Of a DNA stretch of 14,992 bases, positions 1 to 6,361 are shown piece by piece. Position 1 is the first letter of the stretch. Each line of letters begins with the position of its first letter. A program made the translations under genes and the position numbers. Origin of the DNA: an uncultured Dialister sp. (GTDB lineage: Bacteria > Bacillota > Negativicutes > Veillonellales > Dialisteraceae); assembly GCA_900545785.1 (NCBI GenBank), contig URAA01000023.1:1-14992 (forward strand), in the 5' to 3' direction. The notes beneath the pieces are model-generated. The model saw only the letters and a program-made list of their open reading frames with translations, ran no database searches and had not been told where the DNA came from.

Positions 1-467
1 CCGATAAAGAATTTAAAAATCTGATTGAACAAGATGCTTTTTTAGAATATGCGAAAGTGTATGATCACTATTACGGAACTCCTAAAAAGAGAGTTCTTGA
101 TCTGATTGAATCAGGTGAATCGGTATTGTTGGAAATTGATATTCAAGGAGCGATGCAAGTCAAAGCAAGATATCCCAAGGGTATATTTGTTTACATTGTC
201 CCACCGTCTTTGGAAACTCTTTCTGCAAGATTGCATGGAAGAGGCACCGATTCGGAAGATGTCATACAGAAGCGCTTAGCTGAGATTACCAAGGAGTTGT
301 CCATGGCGCATAAATACGATTACATAATAGTAAATGATGTCTTGGAAGATGCGGTTTGTAAAGCGTGCGCTATTTTGGAAGCAGAAAAATGTAAATTATC
401 CAGGAATGAAAATCATGTGGAAACGATTTTTCGGCAGTATATAAATAAGGAGGTCCCTTTAAAATGA
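1..467 (+). CDS. gmk: Guanylate kinase, 3' part (5' end cut by window)
   Basis: Guanylate kinase phosphorylates GMP to GDP with ATP in the cytoplasm. The reading frame is open from base 3, giving 154 visible residues. The family is usually about 200 residues, so roughly 50, including the ATP-binding P-loop, lie upstream of the window. The visible part carries FLEYAKVYDHYYGTP, the GMP-binding region, then VLLEIDIQGAMQVK, the conserved core strand with its acidic residue, and then RLHGRGTDSEDVIQKRL, the arginine-rich lid. The C-terminal helix ends in a poorly conserved tail. The first GTG inside the window (57) is an internal valine codon and not a start. The stop TGA at 465-467 overlaps the rpoZ ATG, so the two are probably translationally coupled. 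The gmk-rpoZ-coaBC order is typical of Bacillota. Confidence 0.95.
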   Translation, partial: DKEFKNLIEQDAFLEYAKVYDHYYGTPKKRVLDLIESGESVLLEIDIQGAMQVKARYPKGIFVYIVPPSLETLSARLHGRGTDSEDVIQKRLAEITKELSMAHKYDYIIVNDVLEDAVCKACAILEAEKCKLSRNENHVETIFRQYINKEVPLK

Positions 468-664
468 TGTGTTATCCTTCCATTGATGCTTTGGTAAAAA
501 AAGTGGATACCAAGTATACCCTTGTTACATTGGCAGCATTGAGAGCCAGAGAATTAACTGACGGTGCGCTGCCGCTGTTGGATGATACAGGGAAGAAATC
601 CGTCACCTTGGCTTTAGAAGAAATATATAACAACAAAATCAGTTATTCTGAAGACAAGAAATAA
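464..664 (+). CDS. rpoZ: DNA-directed RNA polymerase subunit omega
   Basis: Omega is the small subunit that helps fold beta' and assemble core RNA polymerase. The 66-residue product has the family core: KYTLVTLAALRARELTDG at about 17-34 matches the conserved YxLVxxAAxRARxL segment, and KKSVTLALEEIYNNKI at about 44-59 matches the KPVxxALEEIxxGKI segment. The length is normal for a Gram-positive omega. The start at 464 has a strong AAGGAGG at 447-453, ten bases upstream. The adjacent in-frame ATG at 467 is possible but further from it. The ATGA overlap with gmk suggests coupling. A hairpin with a T-run follows the stop and may reduce readthrough into coaBC. Confidence 0.93.
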   Translation: MMCYPSIDALVKKVDTKYTLVTLAALRARELTDGALPLLDDTGKKSVTLALEEIYNNKISYSEDKK

Positions 665-672
665 TAATATAT

Positions 673-693
673 GCCGGCCTATACCGGCTTTTT
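673..693 (+). terminator. Short terminator-like hairpin between rpoZ and coaBC
   Basis: GCCGG at 673-677 pairs with CCGGC at 684-688 around a six-base loop, followed at once by five T (689-693). The stem is only 5 bp but all G-C, so it looks like a weak intrinsic terminator or attenuator. The downstream gene belongs to the same conserved cluster and has no obvious promoter, so partial termination is more likely than complete termination. Confidence 0.5.
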
Positions 694-730
694 GAAATTC
701 AAAGAATATATTTTTTGAAAGGATTTCATG

Positions 731-1924
731 ATGTTTCAAAATAAACATATCGTTGTAGGTATCTGCGGTGGAATAGCCGCGTTTAAGGCGGCGGGATTGG
801 TCAGTCAGCTTCGTCAGCGCGGCGGCGATGTCCATTGCATAATGACGGAACATGCTTCAAAATTAGTGACACCGATTACATTTGGAGAACTTTCCGGTAA
901 TGATGTGACTGTAGATATGTTTTCCAATATTTACAAATGGGATGTAGAACATATTGCTTTAGCAAAAATGGCAGATATCTTTGTTATTGCCCCTGCAACA
1001 GCGGACATTATAGGGAAAGTGGCAAACGGGATTGCCGATGATATGCTTTCCACCACTATTATGGCAACGAAAGCCAAGGTCCTTTTTGTGCCTTCCATGA
1101 ATACGAATATGTATGATAATCCGATTGTACAACAAAATATTCAAAAACTCCGTAACTTCGGATATGAGTTTGTGGAACCTGAAAGCGGACACCTTGCTTG
1201 CAATACCGAAGGGAAGGGCCGATTCCCCGCATTGGAAACCATTATGGAGCAGATGGAAAAAATTCTTTTCAGCCGGCATTTATTGAGGGGAAAGAAAATT
1301 ATTGTAAGTGCTGGAGGAACCAAAGAAAATATTGATCCTGTGCGATATATCGGAAATCGTTCCAGCGGCAGAATGGGATATGCCATTGCCAAGGCGGCAG
1401 CCATGGAAGACGGAGAAGTCACTTTGATCAGCTGTACTCAGGATTTACCTGTTCCGAAAGATGTGAATATGATTTATGTTCAAGATGCCCGTGAATTGGA
1501 TGCGGCAATGAATAAATATTATGAGTCCTCTGACGTGGTCGTTATGGCGGCAGCCGTTTCCGACTACCGTCCTGTCAATCAAGCGAATCAGAAAATCAAA
1601 AAAGAAGAAAATGATTCCTTGGATATTAAATTGGAATTGAATCCGGATATTTTATTTGGACTGGGAAAGAAAAAAACACATCAATTTCTTGTCGGCTTTG
1701 CAGCAGAAACCAATGATGTAATTAAGCACGGACTCGAGAAAGTAAAAAGAAAAAATCTGGACATGCTTGTAGCAAATGATGTGGCAATGCCCGGGGCAGG
1801 CTTTAATGTTCCTACAAATATTGTTTCCATCTTATATAAAGACGGTACAATGAAACAATATCCCAAGATGACAAAAGAAGATTTGGGGAAAATTATTATC
1901 GAGAAAATTGTGGAAAAATTATAA
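731..1924 (+). CDS. coaBC: Bifunctional phosphopantothenoylcysteine decarboxylase / phosphopantothenate-cysteine ligase
   Basis: This fused enzyme carries out two steps of coenzyme A synthesis: CoaB joins 4'-phosphopantothenate to cysteine using CTP, and CoaC decarboxylates the product with FMN to 4'-phosphopantetheine. In the 397-residue product, the CoaC half (about 1-180) shows GICGGIAAFKA near the N-terminus, the active-site His74 in WDVEHIALAKMADIFVIAPAT, PSMNTNMY at 121-128 (the PxMNxxM motif) and the catalytic Cys157 in GHLACNTEGKGR. The CoaB half (about 187-397) shows SAGGTKENIDP, conserved Asn209 in YIGNRSSGRMGYA, AAAVSDYRP at 273-281 and the lysine motif KIKK at 288-291. I chose ATG 731 because GAAAGGA (717-723) then has a 7-base spacing. 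The adjacent ATG at 728 leaves only four. Length is normal and no residue is missing. Confidence 0.96.
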   Translation: MFQNKHIVVGICGGIAAFKAAGLVSQLRQRGGDVHCIMTEHASKLVTPITFGELSGNDVTVDMFSNIYKWDVEHIALAKMADIFVIAPATADIIGKVANGIADDMLSTTIMATKAKVLFVPSMNTNMYDNPIVQQNIQKLRNFGYEFVEPESGHLACNTEGKGRFPALETIMEQMEKILFSRHLLRGKKIIVSAGGTKENIDPVRYIGNRSSGRMGYAIAKAAAMEDGEVTLISCTQDLPVPKDVNMIYVQDARELDAAMNKYYESSDVVVMAAAVSDYRPVNQANQKIKKEENDSLDIKLELNPDILFGLGKKKTHQFLVGFAAETNDVIKHGLEKVKRKNLDMLVANDVAMPGAGFNVPTNIVSILYKDGTMKQYPKMTKEDLGKIIIEKIVEKL

Positions 1925-1965
1925 GAATTATTTCTTATGTCAATCTTTTATTAATACAACAAGTA

Positions 1966-1974
1966 TGATATAAT
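1966..1974 (+). promoter_or_regulatory. Extended -10 promoter for the metK transcription unit
   Basis: TGATATAAT contains a perfect TATAAT at 1969-1974 with the TGn extension directly before it. No good -35 box is visible at 16-18 bases upstream (the region is T-rich), which is common for extended -10 promoters. The predicted start of transcription, near 1981-1984, falls just before the first base of the SAM-I aptamer, which supports the assignment. Confidence 0.72.
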
Positions 1975-1984
1975 ATCAAAATAA

Positions 1985-2115
1985 CTCATCAAGAGCAGCA
2001 GAGGGATTTGGCCCTATGAAGCTGCAGCAACCTTCCCGTATATGGAAAAGGTGCTAATTCCATCAGCAAATGCTGGCAGATGAGAGGTTATCCTCCCTGC
2101 GCGGAGGATTTTTTT
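1985..2115 (+). promoter_or_regulatory. SAM-I (S-box) riboswitch upstream of metK
   Basis: This RNA senses S-adenosylmethionine and shuts off transcription when SAM is plentiful. P1 pairs CTCATC (1985-1990) with GATGAG (2079-2084). P2 pairs GCAGC (1995-1999) with GCTGC (2021-2025), then a kink-turn region (AGAGGGA and TATGAAG) leads to GGG/CCC. The P2 loop G2010-G2011 can form the pseudoknot with C2031-C2032 in GCAACC. P3 uses TTCC/GGAA (2033-2036/2044-2047). The conserved GGTGCTAATTCC lies at 2050-2061, and P4 is CAGC-AAAT-GCTG (2064-2075). The expression platform is a terminator at 2090-2115. A competing antiterminator is visible: GCAG 2076-2079 with CTGC 2097-2100, and GAGG 2084-2087 with CCTC 2092-2095. 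It uses bases of both P1 and the terminator. Confidence 0.96.
2090..2115 (+). terminator. SAM-controlled intrinsic terminator of the metK riboswitch
   Basis: ATCCTCC (2090-2096) pairs with GGAGGAT (2103-2109) around a CTGCGC loop. The T-run 2109-2115 follows, its first base shared with the end of the stem. When SAM stabilises P1 of the aptamer, this hairpin is free to form. Without SAM the upstream strand pairs with the 3' side of P1 and RNA polymerase reads on into metK. Confidence 0.9.
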
Positions 2116-2130
2116 ATTGGATGTATTTAT

Positions 2131-2137
2131 GAGGAGG
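2131..2137 (+). promoter_or_regulatory. Ribosome binding site that fixes the metK start
   Basis: GAGGAGG lies five bases before ATG 2143. It settles the start at 2143 rather than the in-frame ATG at 2080, which sits inside P1 of the riboswitch, has no Shine-Dalgarno and would add 21 unconserved residues. Confidence 0.85.
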
Positions 2138-2142
2138 GCAAT

Positions 2143-3327
2143 ATGCCTAAAAAAATGTTATTTACTTCCGAATCGGTGACTGAAGGACATCCCGATAAGA
2201 TGGCGGATCAAATTTCAGATGCTATTTTGGATGCGATTTTTGAACAAGATCCGAATGGACGAGTTGCTTGTGAAACGATTGTAACAACCGGACAGGCTCA
2301 TATATTCGGTGAAATATCTACGACTGCAAAAATAGATATTCCTCGGATTGTTCGTAAAACAATTAAAGATATAGGTTATACCGACAGCCGTTACGGACTT
2401 GATTGTGATACTTGTGCTATTTTGGTGTCTTTAGATGAACAATCTCCCGATATTGCCATGGGTGTGGATTGCTCTATGGAAGCAAAGAAAAAGCAGATTA
2501 ATCAGTATGATATAGGCGCCGGAGATCAAGGAATGATGTTTGGTTATGCCTGCAATGAAACGCCGGAATATCTGCCGCTGCCGATTGCCTACGCACATCG
2601 TTTATCTCGCCGTTTGGCAGAGGTCAGAAAAACGGGAGAGCTTACTTATCTTCGTCCTGACGGAAAGACACAAGTCACTGTAGAATATGATGACGGCAAG
2701 CCGGTCAGAATTGATACTATTGTTATTTCAACACAACATAATCCTGATGTAGAACAGGAAACCATTCACAAGGATATGATTGAACATGTCATCAAAGCGG
2801 TTATACCGAAAGAATTTATTGATGATCAAACAAAATATCTTATCAATCCCACGGGAAGATTTGTTATCGGCGGACCTCAGGGAGATGCAGGATTGACGGG
2901 AAGGAAGATTATTGTTGATACCTATGGAGGAATGGCTCGTCACGGAGGGGGAGCTTTTTCCGGTAAAGATCCCACCAAAGTGGATCGTTCTGCAGCCTAT
3001 GCAGCCCGTTATGTAGCTAAAAATATTGTGGCGGCAGGAATTGCTGATAAATGTGAAATTCAATTGGCTTATGCCATCGGGGTGGCAAAACCGGTTTCTG
3101 TTTTTGTCGATACTTTCGGAACGGGAAAAATTGATGATGAAACAATAGTTTCTTTAATAGAAAATAATTTTGAACTTCGTCCGGCAGGAATTATTGATAT
3201 GCTTCATTTGAGACGTCCCATTTATAAACAAACGTCCGCATACGGACATTTTGGAAGAACGGATATAGATTTGCCTTGGGAGCACTTGGATAAAGTAGAA
3301 ATATTGAAAAAAGAAACAGGATTATAA
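2143..3327 (+). CDS. metK: S-adenosylmethionine synthase (methionine adenosyltransferase)
   Basis: MetK makes SAM from methionine and ATP, releasing phosphate and pyrophosphate. It acts as a cytoplasmic tetramer that needs magnesium and potassium. The 394-residue length is standard. Visible signatures are GHPDK at 15-19 (ATP-binding His16), the hexapeptide region GAGDQGMMFGYA at 125-136, and the P-loop-like GGGAFSGKDPTKVDRS at 268-283. NPTGRFVIGGPQGDAGLTGR spans 235-254 and SAYGHFGR lies near the C-terminus. The gene is a separate transcription unit with its own extended -10 promoter, SAM-I riboswitch and terminator, so it is feedback-controlled by its product. In B. subtilis the cluster runs from coaBC straight to priA. 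Here metK sits between them, which may be a lineage trait. Its product feeds the rRNA methyltransferases RsmB and RlmN encoded downstream. Confidence 0.98.
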   Translation: MPKKMLFTSESVTEGHPDKMADQISDAILDAIFEQDPNGRVACETIVTTGQAHIFGEISTTAKIDIPRIVRKTIKDIGYTDSRYGLDCDTCAILVSLDEQSPDIAMGVDCSMEAKKKQINQYDIGAGDQGMMFGYACNETPEYLPLPIAYAHRLSRRLAEVRKTGELTYLRPDGKTQVTVEYDDGKPVRIDTIVISTQHNPDVEQETIHKDMIEHVIKAVIPKEFIDDQTKYLINPTGRFVIGGPQGDAGLTGRKIIVDTYGGMARHGGGAFSGKDPTKVDRSAAYAARYVAKNIVAAGIADKCEIQLAYAIGVAKPVSVFVDTFGTGKIDDETIVSLIENNFELRPAGIIDMLHLRRPIYKQTSAYGHFGRTDIDLPWEHLDKVEILKKETGL

Positions 3328-3356
3328 TTTAAACAGTATAATGATAAATATAAAGG

Positions 3357-3386
3357 TACTACAGGTGATGTTGCTGTAGTATTTTT
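3357..3386 (+). terminator. Rho-independent terminator after metK
   Basis: TACTACAG (3357-3364) pairs perfectly with CTGTAGTA (3374-3381) around a nine-base loop and is followed by TTTTT (3382-3386). The stem can be extended by G-U and A-U pairs to AAAGG upstream. It ends the metK transcript and separates it from priA. Confidence 0.85.
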
Positions 3387-3405
3387 ATATTTAATTTTAT
3401 AGATG

Positions 3406-3414
3406 TGATATAAT
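3406..3414 (+). promoter_or_regulatory. Candidate extended -10 promoter for the priA operon
   Basis: TGATATAAT is identical in sequence to the extended -10 upstream of metK and lies just after the metK terminator, 70 bases before the priA start. No convincing -35 is seen. A second TATAAT at 3432-3437 is an alternative, without the TGn extension. A promoter is expected here because the metK terminator would otherwise leave priA-rlmN untranscribed. Confidence 0.5.
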
Positions 3415-3484
3415 AAACAATACAAATATTTTATAATGTAAAAACTAGAGTTATAAAAGATATTTTGCGTAAGGGGCGTGAACA

Positions 3485-5857
3485 TTGGAAACTGTTGCTG
3501 AAGTGCTTATTAATCGGCCGTCCAAACATTTAAACAGAACTTTTTCTTATAAAATACCTCCCGAACTTAAAAATATCGGTCCCGGATGGCGTTGCATAGT
3601 TCCTTTTGCAGGAAAATTGGAAGAAGGTATTATTATTTCCTGTCATGAGGAAGATATAAAAAATATATCTTATAAAATACTTAATATTCATTCGGTGTTG
3701 GACTCTTTTCCTTGGTTCAGCGAAAAGATGATGAAGATTGCATTTTGGATTTCTCAATATTATATGTGTACCTATATTGAGGCTCTTCGATTGTTTCTGA
3801 TTGATAAAAAAGGAATTAAAACTTCTGTTTATTATCAAATTTTATGGGATCGGGCAGAATCCGTGGAAAATATAGCAGGACTGGTTGACACTTCTGTTTC
3901 TGTTATATCCGAGGAAGATGCATCTGTCATCTGGGGAAAAGAATTAATCTCTGATTATGTAAAAAAAGGGTTTTTGATAAAATCAGAATCATTGACTGCC
4001 GTCCATAAACAACCGCTGAGCAAGTGGATGGAAGTATGTCATCCGACGGAAACAGAAAGTTTGTCAAGAAGTCCCAAACAAAGAAAATTGGCGGAATATG
4101 TGGATGGATATAAAGAAATAGAAGTATCGCAATTGATAAATTCGGGGTTTTCATCAGCTGTTATCAAATCTTTTTGTGAAAAAGGTTTCGGCCGTCTTTT
4201 TTATAAAAAAAAGGATACCGTTTCTTTAATCGAAGAAGAAATAGTTGACAGAGAAATAAAACTTACGGAAGAACAGGAACAGGCGATACAAACAATTTCT
4301 GATTCCATAGATAAGAAATCTTACGAAGGAATTTTGCTTCATGGGATCACCGGCAGCGGGAAAACGGAAATATATCTTCGCGCCGCCCGGCATGCACTGT
4401 CCCTTGGCGGATCTGTTTTGATTGAAGTGCCTGAAATTGCTCTTACAACCCAAATGGTCTCTTATTTTGCAAAGTGTTTCGGTGACAAAGTTGTCTTTAT
4501 GCACAGCAATTTAAGTAAAGGGGAAAGATATAATAACAGACAGCGGATTGCTAATGGAGAAAGCAACATCATTATCGGTTCTCGTTCCGCTTTATTTATG
4601 CCTTTTAACAATTTAAAACTGATTATTATTGATGAAGAATATGATTACTCCTATAAGCAAAGCGACGGGCCTCGATATAACGGAAGGGATGTGGCCAAGT
4701 TTATGGCGGTGACTTATGGGTGCCCAATCGTATTGGGGGCGGCTACGCCTTCTGTTTCTACCTATTATGCAGCCCTGCAAGGTAAGATTAAACTGATAGA
4801 GCTTACACATCGCATCCATGACACACCGCTGCCGAAAATTTATTTGTGTGATATGAGAGATGAATATCGAAAAGGTCTTGAAAGTAATTTGTCCGAATCG
4901 TTAATCAATCTGCTCCATCAAACCATAAAAAATAAAAAGAAAGCAATCCTTTTATTGAACCGACGAGGATTTGCCACCACACTCATGTGCGAAAACTGCG
5001 GGCATATATTTAAATGCCCTCATTGTGATGTTTCTTTGGTTTACCATAAAGATACACAACGATTGAAGTGTCATTATTGTGAAAATTCCTTTTCCGTTCC
5101 GATGATGTGTCCGAAATGCAGATCTGAAAAGATTTTATTCTTGGGCAAAGGAACGCAGCGCATAGAAGATGATTTGAAGAGGGTACTGCCTGAAGCGAAG
5201 TGTCAGCGCTTTGACATAGACAGTACCGCCGGAAAACATGAAGCCTCCCGTATACTGAATGATTTCAGAAACGGTAAATTTGATATTTTATTCGGGACAC
5301 AAATGGTGGCCAAGGGACATGATATTCCCGATGTTGAAACGGTAGGTATTATAGCGGCGGACAATATATTGAATATGCCTACTTATCTGGCAGCGGAACA
5401 AACTTTCAATCTGATCACTCAATGTGCGGGACGGGCAGGAAGGGACAGAGAACAGGGACAGGTTATATTACAGACTTTTAATCCCGAACATTATGCTATC
5501 CAAGCGGCGGCACATCAGGACTATAAAGAGTTTTATAAAAATGAAATAGAATTCAGAAAATTATTGAATTATCCGCCATTTGTCCGCATGATGAAAATTA
5601 CCTGTTTTAATAAAAATGAAATGAAAGCGAAGGAACAAGCAGAGAAGATTTATAAATGGTTTCTCAGAAATATAAGCAGAGCCGTTCCTTCCGTCACAAC
5701 AACTCCGCCTTATGAAGAATCGATAAAAAAGATCAGAGATTATTATTACATTTCTCTTTTAATTAAGGGAAAGGATTTGTCAAAACTGAAAATGCTTATG
5801 AGAGAATCAGCTCTCTTTCAAGAGAATGCTATAATTATAGATGTAGATCCTATATAG
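3485..5857 (+). CDS. priA: Primosomal replication restart helicase PriA
   Basis: PriA recognises stalled or collapsed forks, unwinds with 3'-to-5' polarity and reloads the replicative helicase. The 790-residue product has an N-terminal DNA-binding domain (VAEVLINRPSKHLNRTFSY from residue 4) and a winged-helix region. The helicase core follows, with Walker A GITGSGKTE at 287-295, a Walker B DEEY at 383-386, GSRSALFMPF near 365-374 and motif VI QCAGRAGR at 646-653. Eight cysteines (502, 505, 511, 514, 529, 532, 542, 545) form the two zinc-binding sites inserted in the helicase. The Walker B position is DEEH in the usual PriA, so Tyr386 is a departure. The start is TTG 3485, eight bases after AAGGGG (3471-3476). 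No in-frame ATG or GTG is better placed. It heads a probable operon with def, fmt, rsmB and rlmN. Confidence 0.96.
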   Translation: METVAEVLINRPSKHLNRTFSYKIPPELKNIGPGWRCIVPFAGKLEEGIIISCHEEDIKNISYKILNIHSVLDSFPWFSEKMMKIAFWISQYYMCTYIEALRLFLIDKKGIKTSVYYQILWDRAESVENIAGLVDTSVSVISEEDASVIWGKELISDYVKKGFLIKSESLTAVHKQPLSKWMEVCHPTETESLSRSPKQRKLAEYVDGYKEIEVSQLINSGFSSAVIKSFCEKGFGRLFYKKKDTVSLIEEEIVDREIKLTEEQEQAIQTISDSIDKKSYEGILLHGITGSGKTEIYLRAARHALSLGGSVLIEVPEIALTTQMVSYFAKCFGDKVVFMHSNLSKGERYNNRQRIANGESNIIIGSRSALFMPFNNLKLIIIDEEYDYSYKQSDGPRYNGRDVAKFMAVTYGCPIVLGAATPSVSTYYAALQGKIKLIELTHRIHDTPLPKIYLCDMRDEYRKGLESNLSESLINLLHQTIKNKKKAILLLNRRGFATTLMCENCGHIFKCPHCDVSLVYHKDTQRLKCHYCENSFSVPMMCPKCRSEKILFLGKGTQRIEDDLKRVLPEAKCQRFDIDSTAGKHEASRILNDFRNGKFDILFGTQMVAKGHDIPDVETVGIIAADNILNMPTYLAAEQTFNLITQCAGRAGRDREQGQVILQTFNPEHYAIQAAAHQDYKEFYKNEIEFRKLLNYPPFVRMMKITCFNKNEMKAKEQAEKIYKWFLRNISRAVPSVTTTPPYEESIKKIRDYYYISLLIKGKDLSKLKMLMRESALFQENAIIIDVDPI

Positions 5858-5884
5858 GATAAAGAAAAAGTAAGGAAGATAAAA

Positions 5885-6361
5885 ATGAGTGAAATTATAA
5901 AAGCAGGAAATCCTATTTTAAAAGCAGTGGCAAAACCGGTTGTTACTTTTGATAAAAAATTAAAATTTTTAGTAAACACCATGAAAAAAACGATGTATGA
6001 ATCTGATGGAGTAGGCCTTGCTGCACCACAGATTGCAGTTTCTCAAAGAGTTTTTGTAGCAGATGATGGAGAATCCGGGTTTGAAGCATACATAAATCCC
6101 GAATGGACACCCGATGGGGATGAAATGGCAAGTGATACGGAAGGCTGCCTTTCTGTACCCGATTTGTACGGTGAAGTCGAACGTTATGAAAAAGTTACCG
6201 TCAAATATTTTGATATACACGGCAGGAAAAAACAAAAAAAGGCTTCCGGTTTATTAGCCCGGTGCATACAACATGAAACCGACCATTTGAATGGGATTTT
6301 ATTTATTGAAAAAGCAACTACACTTCATAAAGGAAAAGGATCAAATGAAGAATCCGTATAA
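5885..6361 (+). CDS. def: Peptide deformylase
   Basis: Peptide deformylase removes the formyl group from the N-terminal methionine of nascent proteins, a metal-dependent reaction (usually iron) at the ribosome exit. All three family motifs are present in the 158-residue product: GVGLAAPQI at 42-50, EGCLSVP at 86-92 with metal ligand Cys88, and QHETDHLNG at 129-137 with ligands His130 and His134 and catalytic Glu131. The length is close to that of the short bacterial enzymes, with a lysine/glutamate-rich tail. ATG 5885 lies eight bases after AAGGA (5872-5876) and 27 bases after priA. The 3' end overlaps the start of fmt by 17 bases, which couples the enzyme that removes formyl groups to the one that adds them. 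Confidence 0.97.
   Translation: MSEIIKAGNPILKAVAKPVVTFDKKLKFLVNTMKKTMYESDGVGLAAPQIAVSQRVFVADDGESGFEAYINPEWTPDGDEMASDTEGCLSVPDLYGEVERYEKVTVKYFDIHGRKKQKKASGLLARCIQHETDHLNGILFIEKATTLHKGKGSNEESV
6335..6340 (+). promoter_or_regulatory. Ribosome binding site of fmt inside def
   Basis: AAAGGA lies four bases before ATG 6345, within the last codons of def. A second AAGGA sits at 6330-6334, ten bases away. These favour 6345 over the upstream in-frame ATG at 6291, which would add 18 residues unrelated to the family. Confidence 0.65.

Noticed and set aside
614..853. Antisense open frame across the rpoZ-coaBC junction, as an example of many minus-strand frames
   Set aside because: It and the other minus-strand frames in the window overlap well-supported + strand genes, lack recognisable domains and have no convincing ribosome sites.
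1985..2115. T-box leader as an alternative to a SAM riboswitch
   Set aside because: There is no T-box consensus or specifier loop, while every helix and conserved segment of the SAM-I class is present.
2080..2142. Upstream in-frame ATG that would lengthen MetK by 21 residues
   Set aside because: It lies inside P1 and the terminator of the riboswitch, has no Shine-Dalgarno, and the added residues do not resemble MetK. ATG 2143 has a strong site and the family N-terminus.
6291..6344. Upstream in-frame ATG that would lengthen Fmt by 18 residues
   Set aside because: It lies deep inside def. The Fmt family starts at the MKNPYKIVFMGTPSF segment, and the ribosome site points to 6345.
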